Source: Sphingomonas jatrophae (GTDB lineage Bacteria; Pseudomonadota; Alphaproteobacteria; Sphingomonadales; Sphingomonadaceae). From it: DNA of 64,000 nucleotides. A model generated the notes under the pieces. It did not search any database and was not told where the DNA came from. It saw only the letters and a program-made list of their open reading frames with translations. The stretch spans positions 434,001-498,000 of the forward strand of contig NZ_FOZG01000003.1 in assembly GCF_900113315.1 (NCBI RefSeq), given 5' to 3'. Positions 39,304-48,222 of this stretch are shown one piece after another. How positions within the stretch are numbered: the stretch's first letter is position 1; every line of letters starts with the position of its first letter. A program made the translations under genes and the position numbers.

Positions 39304-39603
39304 TTGAGTCCCGTTGCGCTGCACGGCGCCGCCAAGAAGTTCATCGCCGAGCGCCTCGGCCTGTGCGACGCCGCCCTGCACGCGCACGGCGGGATGGCGA
39401 TTTACGTCGCCGCCGCGCTGCTGATCGGCGGCACGCGCTCTCCCTGGCCCTGGCTGATCGTGCTCGCCGCGGAGCTGTCCAACGAGGCTTTCGACCGCCT
39501 CCGGTCGGGCTCGTGGCGGTGGCGCGACACGATATCCGACGTGGCCAACACGATGCTGTGGCCCACTGTGCTGACCGCCGGAGCCTATTCAGGCCTAATC
39601 TGA
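39304..39603 (+). CDS. small membrane protein, hypothetical
   Basis: 99 residues from TTG 39304 (GAGG eleven bases upstream). Two hydrophobic helices (MAIYVAAALLIGG and PWLIVLAAELSNE) and a conserved-looking polar stretch, WRDTISDVANTMLWPTVLT, are visible. This resembles small inner-membrane proteins I have seen in sphingomonads, but I cannot name the family. The long upstream reading is out of character and is not used. Confidence 0.65.
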   Translation: MSPVALHGAAKKFIAERLGLCDAALHAHGGMAIYVAAALLIGGTRSPWPWLIVLAAELSNEAFDRLRSGSWRWRDTISDVANTMLWPTVLTAGAYSGLI

Positions 39604-39685
39604 TCACCTTCCGGTAACCTACAGATTAACTTGCCACGGCTCCCAGCCAGCCTACTCTGCCCAAACCCCGCATCACGGACGCACC

Positions 39686-40261
39686 ATGACCGCCGACACC
39701 GACGCCCTCCTCTCCCTCACCGCCGACATCATCACCGCGCACCTGTCGAACAACCAGGTGGCGGCAGCCGACCTGCTGGAGCTGATCCGCAGCACGCATG
39801 CGGCACTCGCGGGCCTCGACGCGCTAGCCCCTGCCCCCGCCGAGCCGGAGCACGTGCCCGCCGTCAGCGTCCGCAAGTCGCTGGCCAGCCCGGACCGCAT
39901 CGTCTCGATGATCGACGGCAAGCCGTACACCGCGCTCAAGCGGCACCTGGCCACGCACGGGCTGACGCCGGCCGAGTACCGGGCGCGCTACAAGCTTCCG
40001 GCGGACTACCCGATGGTGGCGCCGACCTACAGCGAGAAGAGGAAGGCGCTGGCGGTGCAGCTGGGGTTGGGGCGGAGGAAGGCAGAGCCTGCTGTGGCAG
40101 AGGGGGCGAGCGCGGCTGAGGCGCCGGCACCTGAGCCGAAGCGCAGAGGGCGCAAGCCGGCGGCGGAGAGTGCGGGCAACGCTGCAGGCAAGCCGCGCGG
40201 TCGGAAGCTCTCCGGCGCGGCGGCGTTGGCGAAGGTGCGTGAAGGCTCCGACGAGGCCTGA
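39686..40261 (+). CDS. MucR/Ros-family regulator lacking zinc-binding cysteines
   Basis: 191 residues. The central domain is MucR/Ros-like: DGKPYTALKRHLATHGLTPAEYRARYKLPADYPMV... with the second metal His pair present. At the place of the zinc Cys (Ros CLEC, MucR CLEDG) it has SMIDG, so both cysteines are missing. A long basic, low-complexity tail follows (GRRKAEP, RRGRKPAAE, KPRGRKL), looking like an AT-hook/RGR-type DNA-binding extension. MucR proteins repress exopolysaccharide and horizontally acquired genes. Its job here is not shown. Confidence 0.88.
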   Translation: MTADTDALLSLTADIITAHLSNNQVAAADLLELIRSTHAALAGLDALAPAPAEPEHVPAVSVRKSLASPDRIVSMIDGKPYTALKRHLATHGLTPAEYRARYKLPADYPMVAPTYSEKRKALAVQLGLGRRKAEPAVAEGASAAEAPAPEPKRRGRKPAAESAGNAAGKPRGRKLSGAAALAKVREGSDEA

Positions 40262-40315
40262 TCCAGCATAGTGGGCGATACCGCTTTGTCGGCGGAATCG
40301 CCCGCTTTAAGTGCC

Positions 40316-42670
40316 TTAGAAGTCGAACCGTACATCGATCCCGTAGGTACGCGGCTCCGCGTACACGGCGCCCGCAAAGCCAAGCGAGCCGAAGTCGATG
40401 CCGGAGTAGAGATAATCACGGTTGGTGATGTTCTTGCCCCACAGCGCCACTGTGGCCCGAGCGCGTCCGACATCGATGTCCGACACAGCTATTCGAGCAT
40501 CGAAACGCCCGACCGAACCGTCGCTCAGGACAGGATTGAACGGGTTTAGGCGATCCAATGGGTGGAAGTAGATCCGGCTGCGATATGTCCAGTCGACCCG
40601 GGCAAGGAACTGACCGAAGCCTACCGCCGTTTCGTATTGCGCGCCAGCATTGGCTGTGGTGCTCGCCGAATAATGGAAGCGCGCCTCGTCGGCCACGTCG
40701 ATCAGCTGGTTCGTTGCTGCATCCCGAATGATGAAGCTCTTGAACTTGCGATCGACGTAGCCGCCCGTCGCATTGATTGTGACACCGCGGACTGGCCGTG
40801 CGAGCACTTCAGCCTCGATACCCGTGTAGGTCGACTTGCCCGCGTTGACCGTGACGGACGATGCGCCGCCAGTGCCCGCCAGAAATTGGCTGACCTGCAG
40901 ATCGTCATATCGTGAGTGGAAGCCTGTGACGTTGATCCGCAGCTTGCGGTCGAGCAGCTCGGTCTTCAGTCCTGCCTCGTAGGAAATGATCTTTTCCGGA
41001 TCGAAGCTACCTCCGACTGATCGCGGATTGAAGCCGCCAGCCTTGTAACCCGTCGCGGCACGGGCATAGAACAGCACATCGTCGGTGAATTTGTAGTCAA
41101 GGCTGGCCGCCCAATTGAGCTGGCTGAACTTGGCATCCAGCCGGCGCGCTTGTGCAACCGGCTGCGTTTGGTTGAGATCCTTCTCATCCTCGGTGTAGCG
41201 CAGACCGCCGGTGATACCGAGCCGATCGAATGGACGAACCGTGACCTGCCCGAACAGAGCCTTGGACTCGGAGTCGTGCCGGTAGATGAGCTGCGGGGCG
41301 AGCCCGACGCTGAACTGACTGGTGGTGAGGCCCGGACCTAACGGGATCGGCGCTGGCGATGCGAGCACAAGCGAAAGGTTCTGCGGGTTGTTCTCGCGTG
41401 CCTTCTCCTTGAAGTAGAAGGCGCCGACGACGAAGTCCACGGTCTGCCCGATCTTGCCGAGCAGGTTGATCTCCTGCGAAACCTGCTTTTGCGACCGATT
41501 GTTGCTCGCGCCGAAAAGCTCCACCGGTGTTACGCCGAGCGGAATGAAGCGGTTCGGCGGCGCGAGGATGGCCGGGCTCACGGTAAAGCCGCGAAGGCCG
41601 TCATTGCCGTCGAGATCGGTGCGTGCGACGCTGTTTTCCCATTCGCGATAACCGGTCAGCGAACGAAGGGTGATTTCGTCTGTCAGGTCGTATTCGACAG
41701 TCAGGGTGTGGCCCGTCACCTCATCGTGCAGCTGACCCTGGTTGAGCCGCAATGTCTTGATTCGGTCGCGCCCGATGACGAGCGGATTGCCGCCGAGCGC
41801 CTGCGAGTTTCGCAGGTAGGCGATGATGTCCGGCCGCGCCGCGGCCAGCTGGAATGGGACGGAGTAGCTTTTACTGTCGTTGAAGTCGAAGGCATAGTCG
41901 ACGCGGAACGGGCCGCCATTGTCGAACTGCGTCGCGATGCGGAAGGCGTCGACGTTGTTCGCGCCAGGATCGCGCTTGTCGGGCTGGTTCAGGTCGTTGG
42001 CATAGCCGCTCTTCTGCTTGTGCAGGTAGGACAGCTTGAAGGCGAGACCACTATCTCCCAGCTCCCCGGTGTCGACGCTCGTCCGTGATTGGAAATAATC
42101 GAAGCGGCCATAGCTGAGGATTTGCGATGCCTTGAACTTGCTGGCGGGTTTGGCCGTGATGAAGTTGACCGCGCCGCCCGTAGTGTTGCGCCCGTAGAGC
42201 GTGCCCTGTGGGCCACGCAGCACCTCGACCCGCTCGAGGTCGACGAGATCGAACACTGCGCCCGCAGTGCGGCCGATCACCACGCCGTCGACATAGATGC
42301 CGACTGGTGAGTCGACCGTCAGCACGGGATCGGATTCACCGATGCCGCGGATGTGGACAGCGATGTTGGTGGTAGAGGACGGCGTGATCGTCGTCGTGAG
42401 ATTGGGCGCGGCAGCGCTGATGTCGCTGATGTCCGCGACACGTCGGTTCTGCAGCACCTCAGCGGTCAGCGCGCTGACAGCAAGCGGTGTGTCCTGCAAA
42501 TTCTCCGCTCGCTTCTGCGCGGTGACGACGATATCCGCCAGCCCCGTGTCGTTCGCGGGTGCCGCCTCGGGTGGCGAGACAGCCGCCTCCTGCGCCAAGG
42601 ACGCGCTTGCCGCGGTCATCGTCCAAAGCGCTGCACCAGCAGTCAGCAGCGTCCGTGCAGAGACGAACAT
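40316..42670 (-). CDS. TonB-dependent receptor of the sulfatase locus
   Basis: 784 residues. Signal peptide (LLTAGAALWTMTAASASLA, cut after LAQ), TonB box/plug DIVVTAQKRAENLQDTPLAV, plug motifs RGIGESDP, SPVGIYVDG and LRGPQGTLYGRNTTGG, then a barrel ending in VRFDF with terminal Phe. It lies 35 bases after the sulfatase stop on the same strand, so the two form an operon. The receptor probably imports a sulfated aromatic or alkyl compound, or the sulfatase's product. The FeCT/iron type cannot be excluded. Confidence 0.93.
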   Translation of the reverse strand: MFVSARTLLTAGAALWTMTAASASLAQEAAVSPPEAAPANDTGLADIVVTAQKRAENLQDTPLAVSALTAEVLQNRRVADISDISAAAPNLTTTITPSSTTNIAVHIRGIGESDPVLTVDSPVGIYVDGVVIGRTAGAVFDLVDLERVEVLRGPQGTLYGRNTTGGAVNFITAKPASKFKASQILSYGRFDYFQSRTSVDTGELGDSGLAFKLSYLHKQKSGYANDLNQPDKRDPGANNVDAFRIATQFDNGGPFRVDYAFDFNDSKSYSVPFQLAAARPDIIAYLRNSQALGGNPLVIGRDRIKTLRLNQGQLHDEVTGHTLTVEYDLTDEITLRSLTGYREWENSVARTDLDGNDGLRGFTVSPAILAPPNRFIPLGVTPVELFGASNNRSQKQVSQEINLLGKIGQTVDFVVGAFYFKEKARENNPQNLSLVLASPAPIPLGPGLTTSQFSVGLAPQLIYRHDSESKALFGQVTVRPFDRLGITGGLRYTEDEKDLNQTQPVAQARRLDAKFSQLNWAASLDYKFTDDVLFYARAATGYKAGGFNPRSVGGSFDPEKIISYEAGLKTELLDRKLRINVTGFHSRYDDLQVSQFLAGTGGASSVTVNAGKSTYTGIEAEVLARPVRGVTINATGGYVDRKFKSFIIRDAATNQLIDVADEARFHYSASTTANAGAQYETAVGFGQFLARVDWTYRSRIYFHPLDRLNPFNPVLSDGSVGRFDARIAVSDIDVGRARATVALWGKNITNRDYLYSGIDFGSLGFAGAVYAEPRTYGIDVRFDF

Positions 42671-42705
42671 GTCTTTTCCCCTTTTCCTGAACCCGTTTGT
42701 GACCG

Positions 42706-45036
42706 TCAGCGCGGCGTCACTTCGATCCGTGCAATGCTGCCGTTGAAGCGCGTGCCCTGCGCAAGCTCGACCACGGCAGCCCCCGTGTCGCTGCCGATGT
42801 CGAAGGTTTCACCGAGGCCCGCGGCGATGAAGGCGGTGCGGCCGATCCGTCCGTTCGCCACTGCCTTGCCGTCGACGGTGATCGTCAGCGTGCCGCCCTG
42901 CCCGGGCTTACCGTCCAGCGCATAATCATAGCCAATGCGGTGCGGCCCCGGTGCGATGGGAGCGGTGCTGGCGATTCTGAACACGTCCTCGGGCTTCTGC
43001 GAGGCTGCGTGCACAACCACCGGGCGACCGCCATCGAAGTAGAAGCTCCAGCCCGCAAACTGGCTTCCGCTTGCGATCAGCGCGCCTCTCGCCCCTTCCT
43101 TCGGGATGGTCACCTCCGCGTTGATCGCGAAGGAGCGAAAGTTGAGCGGTGGCGCCTTCACCTGCGCCACGCTGATGTCCGACCCCCAATAGACCCAGCT
43201 CGTCCGCTGCGGCGTGCGCTGACCAGCATTGTAGGCGCGCATGCGCCCCTGCCGGTCGTCGAGCGGGTAGACGCTGTTCGCCCGCGCCTGCTTGTCCCAC
43301 AAGGATTGCAGCGCGGCGAGCTTCGCCGGTTGGCGCGCGGCCAGATCGTGCGCCTGGCTGAAGTCGCGGCTGAGGTCGTACAGCTCCCACTTATAGTCCG
43401 TCGGCAGCCCGGCGGACTTGCCCTCCTTCCATGGTAAGCGGCCGGGCGTGGTGCTCGCCAGCCAGCCATGATCATAGATGGCGCGGTTGCCGAGCAGTTC
43501 GAAATATTGCGTCGTGTGCCGCTCGGGTGCGCGCGCGTCGGCGAAGCTGTAAACCAAGCTCGTGCCGTCGATCCTCTGCTGCTTCACGCCATGGACGATG
43601 TCCGGCGCGGGCAAGCCGACCGCCTCCAGAATGGTCGGCATGATGTCGTTGACGTGCGCGAACTGCGTCCTGATGCCGCCCATCGCCTTGATACGCGCAG
43701 GCCACGACACGACCATGCCGTTGCGTGTGCCGCCAAGATGCGATCCCACCTGCTTGGTCCACTGGAACGGGCTGTTCGTCGCCCAGGCCCAGCCGACCGG
43801 GTACACCTGATAGCTGTCGGGCCCACCCATCTTGTCCATCTCGGCGAGCAGCCAGCCGCTATCCTCCTTCATTCCATTGGCAAGGTGGCCAAGCTCGTTC
43901 ATCGTGCCGCCGATGTCGCCCTCGGGGCTAGCGCCATTGTCGCCTTCAACGAAGATGACGAGCGTATTGTCGAGCTGGCCCATACGCTGCAATTCGTCGA
44001 GCACAGTGCCGATCTGCGCGTCCTGGTAGGCGAGCATGCCGGCGAACACCTCCATCATCCGCGCATAAGCGCGGCGCTGGTCGGCGGTGAGCGACGCCCA
44101 GCCTGGGATCCCGACCGGCCGAGGCGTCAGCGCCGTATCTGGTGGCGCAATCCCCATTGCCTTCTGCCGGGCAAGGCTCTCCTCGCGCAGCTTGTCCCAC
44201 CCCTGATCAAAGCGCCCCTTGAACTTGGCAATCCACTCCGCCGGCGCCTGATGCGGCGCGTGTGCGCTGCCAGGCGCAAAATAGACCATGAACGGCTTGT
44301 CGGGCGATGCCGCCTTCTGGCCATGGATCCAATGGATCAAGTCCTGCGCGAGGACGTGGTCCAGCGTCTCATGCGCGTCGTGCGGCGGATCGGCACGGTT
44401 GGTTCCGCGGTACAGCGTCGGACGCCACTGGTTGGTATCGCCCCCTACAAAGCCGTAGAAGTATTCAAAGCCAAGCCCTGTCGGCCACAGCTCGAACGGG
44501 CCTGTTGACGCATCCTCGCTGCCCTGCGGCACATTGTGATGCTTGCCGAAGAAGGCGGTATTGTAACCATTAAGCCGCAGCACCTCGGCAACCGTCGATG
44601 CCGATCGCGGGATCACAGACCAGTAGCCGGGATAGCCGCTCGCTGTATCGGTGACGATACCGGAGCCGACCGCGTGATGGTTGCGCCCGGTCAATAGAGA
44701 CGCGCGTGTAGGGGAGCACATCGCGGTCGTGTGGAAGCGGGTGTAGCGCAGACCTGCTTTCGCCAGCCGATCGAGCGCGGGAGTGGGGATCGGGCCGCCA
44801 AAGCTGCTTGCAGCTGCAAAGCCGACATCGTCGGTGAGAACCAGCAGGACGTTTGGTGCACCAGCAGGCGCGCTTACCGGTGCCTGGAACGCGGGTGTCG
44901 AGTCCGCATAGGTCGTACCAATCGTGCCCGCGAACGGCTCCGGAGGGCGCGGCAGAACGATAAGATCGGCGGCTCCTGCTGCCGCCGGCAGCATGGCCGC
45001 AGTGCAAGCGAACTGAACCGTCAACCAGCTACGCAT
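42706..45036 (-). CDS. arylsulfatase (formylglycine type)
   Basis: 776 residues. A signal peptide (SWLTVQFACTAAMLPAAAG, cut near GAA) sends it to the periplasm. The alkaline-phosphatase-fold sulfatase domain has LLVLTDDVGF (Asp69/Asp70 metal ligands), CSPTRASLLTGR with Cys107 as the residue to be oxidised to formylglycine, FGKHHN and GDNGAS. A C-terminal beta domain (about 640-776) follows. GGAGGTGAT precedes ATG 45036. An enzyme activating the Cys is needed but not seen in the window. It is the first gene of an operon with the TonB receptor and divergent from the double-TetR gene. Confidence 0.94.
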   Translation of the reverse strand: MRSWLTVQFACTAAMLPAAAGAADLIVLPRPPEPFAGTIGTTYADSTPAFQAPVSAPAGAPNVLLVLTDDVGFAAASSFGGPIPTPALDRLAKAGLRYTRFHTTAMCSPTRASLLTGRNHHAVGSGIVTDTASGYPGYWSVIPRSASTVAEVLRLNGYNTAFFGKHHNVPQGSEDASTGPFELWPTGLGFEYFYGFVGGDTNQWRPTLYRGTNRADPPHDAHETLDHVLAQDLIHWIHGQKAASPDKPFMVYFAPGSAHAPHQAPAEWIAKFKGRFDQGWDKLREESLARQKAMGIAPPDTALTPRPVGIPGWASLTADQRRAYARMMEVFAGMLAYQDAQIGTVLDELQRMGQLDNTLVIFVEGDNGASPEGDIGGTMNELGHLANGMKEDSGWLLAEMDKMGGPDSYQVYPVGWAWATNSPFQWTKQVGSHLGGTRNGMVVSWPARIKAMGGIRTQFAHVNDIMPTILEAVGLPAPDIVHGVKQQRIDGTSLVYSFADARAPERHTTQYFELLGNRAIYDHGWLASTTPGRLPWKEGKSAGLPTDYKWELYDLSRDFSQAHDLAARQPAKLAALQSLWDKQARANSVYPLDDRQGRMRAYNAGQRTPQRTSWVYWGSDISVAQVKAPPLNFRSFAINAEVTIPKEGARGALIASGSQFAGWSFYFDGGRPVVVHAASQKPEDVFRIASTAPIAPGPHRIGYDYALDGKPGQGGTLTITVDGKAVANGRIGRTAFIAAGLGETFDIGSDTGAAVVELAQGTRFNGSIARIEVTPR

Positions 45037-45073
45037 ATCACCTCCCCCGAGCGCAACGATGCTTGTTATGCGT

Positions 45074-45092
45074 GTACGATACGGATGCGTAC
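45074..45092. promoter_or_regulatory. possible TetR operator between sulfatase and regulator
   Basis: GTACG at 45074 and CGTAC at 45088 form an inverted repeat with a 9-base spacer, in the 97-base gap between the two divergent starts. Arms of five bases are short, so this is only a candidate. Confidence 0.25.
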
Positions 45093-45133
45093 TCACACTT
45101 GCAATGCGGCATTTTGCATCGGACAGTGCGTTG

Positions 45134-46384
45134 ATGCGGAAGCAACATCCAGCGGAAGAGTCAGATCCGGCCACGGCACGGATCGTGTTCGCAGCGCGAG
45201 AAGAGTTGCTGAACCACGGGCTCGATCATATCAGCATCGACGCAATCGCGGCACGTGCGGGAGCGAGCAAGACGACGATCTACGATCGCTTCGCCTCAAA
45301 GGCATCGCTGTTTGCGGAGGTTCTTAGAGTCACGATCGCCGAAGCTGGCGGCGAGACGTTGCCCGATTTGTCCGGGCTGAACGAGGCCGACGCGCTTACC
45401 AAGATCGGGCAGTGGCTCGATCGCAGCGCGCGGTCACCCGCCAATCTAGCTCTATACCGCGCCAACATCGTTGCCGCTGTTCGCTATCCCGAATTGTCGG
45501 AGGAGCTGCATGCCCTGCGCAGCCGCTCGCCTGGTGTAATGGCGTTCGTCGACGCACTGCCCGCCCGCTCGAGCGTGCCCAATCTGCCGGCCGAGCACCT
45601 CGCGCAGTGGCTCGGCGTACTGGCGACAGGTGGGCTACACTATCTAATCGGCTTGCCCGAGGATCCCACACTTGACCGTGCTCGGATCGACGCGGCCGCC
45701 CATCTTTTCTCCCGCGGCTGGCGGTCGCCTGTGACGGCCAGCCCTGCCCCGCCTCGTGGGCTCGAACCTTATGCTTCAGGCATTGCGGGTCACCCCGGCC
45801 GAACGCCACCTGATCGCTGGAAGGCGCTCCTCGTCCACACAGCCAGGAGCCTGTTGGACGAAGGCGTTCGCGGCACCAGTGTCGATCGCCTGAGCATGGA
45901 GACTGGGCTGTCGAAAGCGACCATCTATCGCCGGTTCGGCGACAAGGACGGACTGATTTCCGCCACGCTGAACAACCTCGCGGAGGATCTTGCTATCGAT
46001 CTGCCAGAGATGTCCAACGATACTGATATCGCCTCCGCGCTGATCACCATTGGAAGCCATTATCAGAATCGCTTTGCTCGACCTGATCACGTTGCAATAC
46101 TTCGGCTTCTCGTAAGGGAAGCCGCACAGCGGCCGGAGTTAACCTCGAGGGTTTGGCATCGCCTCACCGCTTCCACCCACGCCGCGTTCGCTACGTTCCT
46201 TCAGGCTCGTGCCGACGCAGGGGAGTTGCATCTCACTGACGCCGTCGTTGCTGCCGAGCAATTCCTGCTACTCGCCGGAGGCGGCAATCGCCTGCTCACA
46301 GGCACAGGAATATCCGGCGATAACGACGCAGAGGAAAATGTTCGACAGTTAGTGTCGTTCTGCCTGCGCCAACCAGTCGAATGA
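45134..46384 (+). CDS. double TetR-family regulator (two fused TetR modules)
   Basis: 416 residues. Two DNA-binding heads are present in one chain: the first at about 15-60 (ISIDAIAARAGASKTTIYDRF with SKASLFAEV), the second at about 240-285 (TSVDRLSMETGLSKATIYRRF with GDKDGLISATLN). Each is followed by its own helical C-terminal domain. A single TetR is usually ~200 residues, so this is a tandem duplication or fusion. ATG 45134 is chosen from several nearby starts. Divergent from the sulfatase operon, it is probably its repressor. Confidence 0.9.
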   Translation: MRKQHPAEESDPATARIVFAAREELLNHGLDHISIDAIAARAGASKTTIYDRFASKASLFAEVLRVTIAEAGGETLPDLSGLNEADALTKIGQWLDRSARSPANLALYRANIVAAVRYPELSEELHALRSRSPGVMAFVDALPARSSVPNLPAEHLAQWLGVLATGGLHYLIGLPEDPTLDRARIDAAAHLFSRGWRSPVTASPAPPRGLEPYASGIAGHPGRTPPDRWKALLVHTARSLLDEGVRGTSVDRLSMETGLSKATIYRRFGDKDGLISATLNNLAEDLAIDLPEMSNDTDIASALITIGSHYQNRFARPDHVAILRLLVREAAQRPELTSRVWHRLTASTHAAFATFLQARADAGELHLTDAVVAAEQFLLLAGGGNRLLTGTGISGDNDAEENVRQLVSFCLRQPVE

Positions 46385-46400
46385 CGCTGCCAGGCCGCAG

Positions 46401-46430
46401 GCGCTGCTACCCTGTTACGCTTGTTACTGC
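46401..46430 (-). repeat. island repeat, copy 2 (inverted)
   Basis: On the minus strand it reads GCAGTAACAAGCGTAACAGGGTAGCAGCGC, nearly the same as copies 1 and 3. It begins 17 bases after the double-TetR stop. Confidence 0.65.
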
Positions 46431-46503
46431 GCCCCCCCAGAATTCAATGTGCGGCTTTTGGTGACCACCCCAAATGTACAAACAAAATCGCAAGCGCTCT
46501 CTG

Positions 46504-46529
46504 GCGTAACAAGCGTAACAGCGTAGCGC
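46504..46529 (+). repeat. island repeat, copy 3
   Basis: It reads GCGTAACAAGCGTAACAGCGTAGCGC, opposite in orientation to copy 2 and 73 bases from it. The pair encloses a short A/T-rich spacer and separates the sulfatase module from the next genes. Confidence 0.7.
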
Positions 46530-46639
46530 CCTCACTGGTCCACTCCGCGCGGCCGCAATATCCAGAGCAGCGAGCGGCGGCGGAGGCCTTCCCCTGCTCC
46601 GCCGCCGCGCCCTGCCCCTCAGATCGCGAGCCCCAGCCC

Positions 46640-46972
46640 ATGTCCCTCCCCGACGGCCTCTACAAGATCATCTTCTCCAGCCCCGAGGGGCAGAACTACG
46701 GCGTGGCCTACCTGCACGGCGGCAAGTGGCGCGGCGGCGACAGCGGCATGGCCTACGTGGGCACCTACCGGGCGACAGGCGGCTGGCTCAGCGCCGAGGT
46801 GACCGTGACGCAGCACCGCCACGTGCCCGGCGTGGTGTCGGCGCTCGGCTACAATGACCTGACACTGCGGCTGGAGGGCGAGGCGGGGGAATACTCGGCG
46901 GAGGTGCGGGGAACGAGCAGGGACATGCCGAGCGTGCGGTTCACGGCCAGGCTGTCGCATATCGCGGATTGA
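46640..46972 (+). CDS. GrlR-like small regulatory-type protein
   Basis: 110 residues. LPDGLYKIIFSSPEGQNYGV, then GGKWRGGDSGMAYVGTYRA, and YNDLTLRLEG match the small GrlR-like fold (beta-barrel of the type III secretion repressor GrlR; many relatives in non-pathogens are of unknown use). ATG 46640 is the first start matching the family. There is no type III system in the window. Confidence 0.75.
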   Translation: MSLPDGLYKIIFSSPEGQNYGVAYLHGGKWRGGDSGMAYVGTYRATGGWLSAEVTVTQHRHVPGVVSALGYNDLTLRLEGEAGEYSAEVRGTSRDMPSVRFTARLSHIAD

Positions 46973-47024
46973 GCGGAGCGGCCGGGGCGCATAGGCAGCT
47001 TAACTCGACTGTGAGGATGATGAC

Positions 47025-47438
47025 TTGTTCGGACGATCAGCGCACTTCTCGGCGATGCTGCTCGCGGCGGCTTGCTCCATCAGCACTCCGGCCACCGCAC
47101 AGGAATGGCTCTTCGGTAAGAAGAGAACCAACTCCGGCCCGGAGGTCAAGTTCACCAGCACGTATCAGAAGGACGGCCGCATCCGCGTGTCGGCACGGGG
47201 CGGTCCGTTCGACCGCGTTGACCAGGTAAGCCGCGCCGCCGTTGGACGTCTCGCCGAGATGGCCCGCGACAAGGGCATGCCGAGGTCCGCCGTGCTCAAG
47301 GAGCAATGCTGGATCAAGCAGTTCGGCGGGGCAGACTGCACGATCCAGGCTGTGATGCTAACGGCAGATCAGCCCGCGCCGGAGGCTGTGCCCACGCCGA
47401 CCGTCATCAGCGTGGAGACGGTGCTCCCGTCGCCGTAG
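47025..47438 (+). CDS. secreted small protein, hypothetical
   Basis: 137 residues from TTG 47025, with GAGG about nine bases before. The signal peptide (FSAMLLAAACSISTPATAQ, cut after TAQ) is clear; ATG 47055 would also fit it. The mature part is basic with two Cys (QCWIKQF and GGADCTIQA) that could pair in the periplasm. No family is recognised. It follows the GrlR-like gene on the same strand. Confidence 0.65.
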   Translation: MFGRSAHFSAMLLAAACSISTPATAQEWLFGKKRTNSGPEVKFTSTYQKDGRIRVSARGGPFDRVDQVSRAAVGRLAEMARDKGMPRSAVLKEQCWIKQFGGADCTIQAVMLTADQPAPEAVPTPTVISVETVLPSP

Positions 47439-47481
47439 CGCCGGCTGGACAGCCCCCCGCTCCGCCGCCTACCGCGCCAGC

Positions 47482-47682
47482 ATGCCTGTCGTCGCCACCA
47501 TCATGAACACCGCCACCGGACAGCCCATCCAGAAGATGACCTTCGGGCGCATGCCGAAGCCCTGGGCTTCCTTCAACCTGGAGAGCGGGGAGCTGGTCAC
47601 CGCCGACCGGGTGGAGGTCGGCAAGCCGGCGCCCGGCAAGGTGGTGGTGCCAGTGTCGGTGTGGGTGACGCCTAAGGCATGA
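47482..47682 (+). CDS. short hypothetical protein
   Basis: 66 residues: VVATIMNTATGQPIQKMTFG then a Val/Pro-rich end, GKVVVPVSVWVTPKA. No clear ribosome site and no recognised family. It lies 43 bases after a secreted-protein gene on the same strand, so it may be a small downstream gene of that unit. Confidence 0.4.
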   Translation: MPVVATIMNTATGQPIQKMTFGRMPKPWASFNLESGELVTADRVEVGKPAPGKVVVPVSVWVTPKA

Positions 47683-47753
47683 CGCAGTGCGTCCCTGACG
47701 GATCGTCATCCGCGTGGGCGCCGATCCGCGCATCGTAGCCGGAGCAGACGCGC

Positions 47754-48146
47754 ATGCCGCAGAGGCTGAGCCTGACCGCCCTGCTCGTCCGAGGCTATGA
47801 CGAGGCGATCAGCTTCTACGTGGGCGTGCTCGGCTTCGAGCTGCGCGAGGACACAGCCCTTGGCCTCGGCAAGCGCTGGGTGGTGGTGGCACCACCTGGC
47901 AACAACGGAGGGCTGCTGCTCGCTCGCGCTGCTGACGACCGCCAGCAGCGAGCAGTGGGCGATCAGAGCGGGGGACGAGTCTTCCTGTTCCTTGAGAGCG
48001 ACGACTTCGCGCGCGATCACGCGGCGTACAGCCAGCGCGGGGTGCGGTTCGTTGAGGAGCCGCGGCGCGAGGCGTACGGCATGGTCGCCGTGTTCGAGGA
48101 CCTTTATGGGAACAGGTGGGACTTGATAGAGCCAGCGAGGATATGA
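47754..48146 (+). CDS. VOC (glyoxalase/bleomycin-resistance) family protein
   Basis: 130 residues, a single VOC fold: EAISFYVGVLGFEL, GKRWVVVAPPG, FLFLESDDFARDHAAY and the closing AVFEDLYGNRWDLIEP. Metal ligands are not complete (Glu in LYGNRWDLIE is visible), so the substrate is open: glyoxalase-like, dioxygenase or antibiotic-binding. It precedes the APH(3')-like gene by 76 bases on the same strand. Confidence 0.9.
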   Translation: MPQRLSLTALLVRGYDEAISFYVGVLGFELREDTALGLGKRWVVVAPPGNNGGLLLARAADDRQQRAVGDQSGGRVFLFLESDDFARDHAAYSQRGVRFVEEPRREAYGMVAVFEDLYGNRWDLIEPARI

Positions 48147-48222
48147 CCGGTGCCGCCCGGTGAGCGGGCCCGCCCGGACTGCGGCTCGATTGCCGTAAGC
48201 TGTTCACTTAGGTGGGTAGAAG

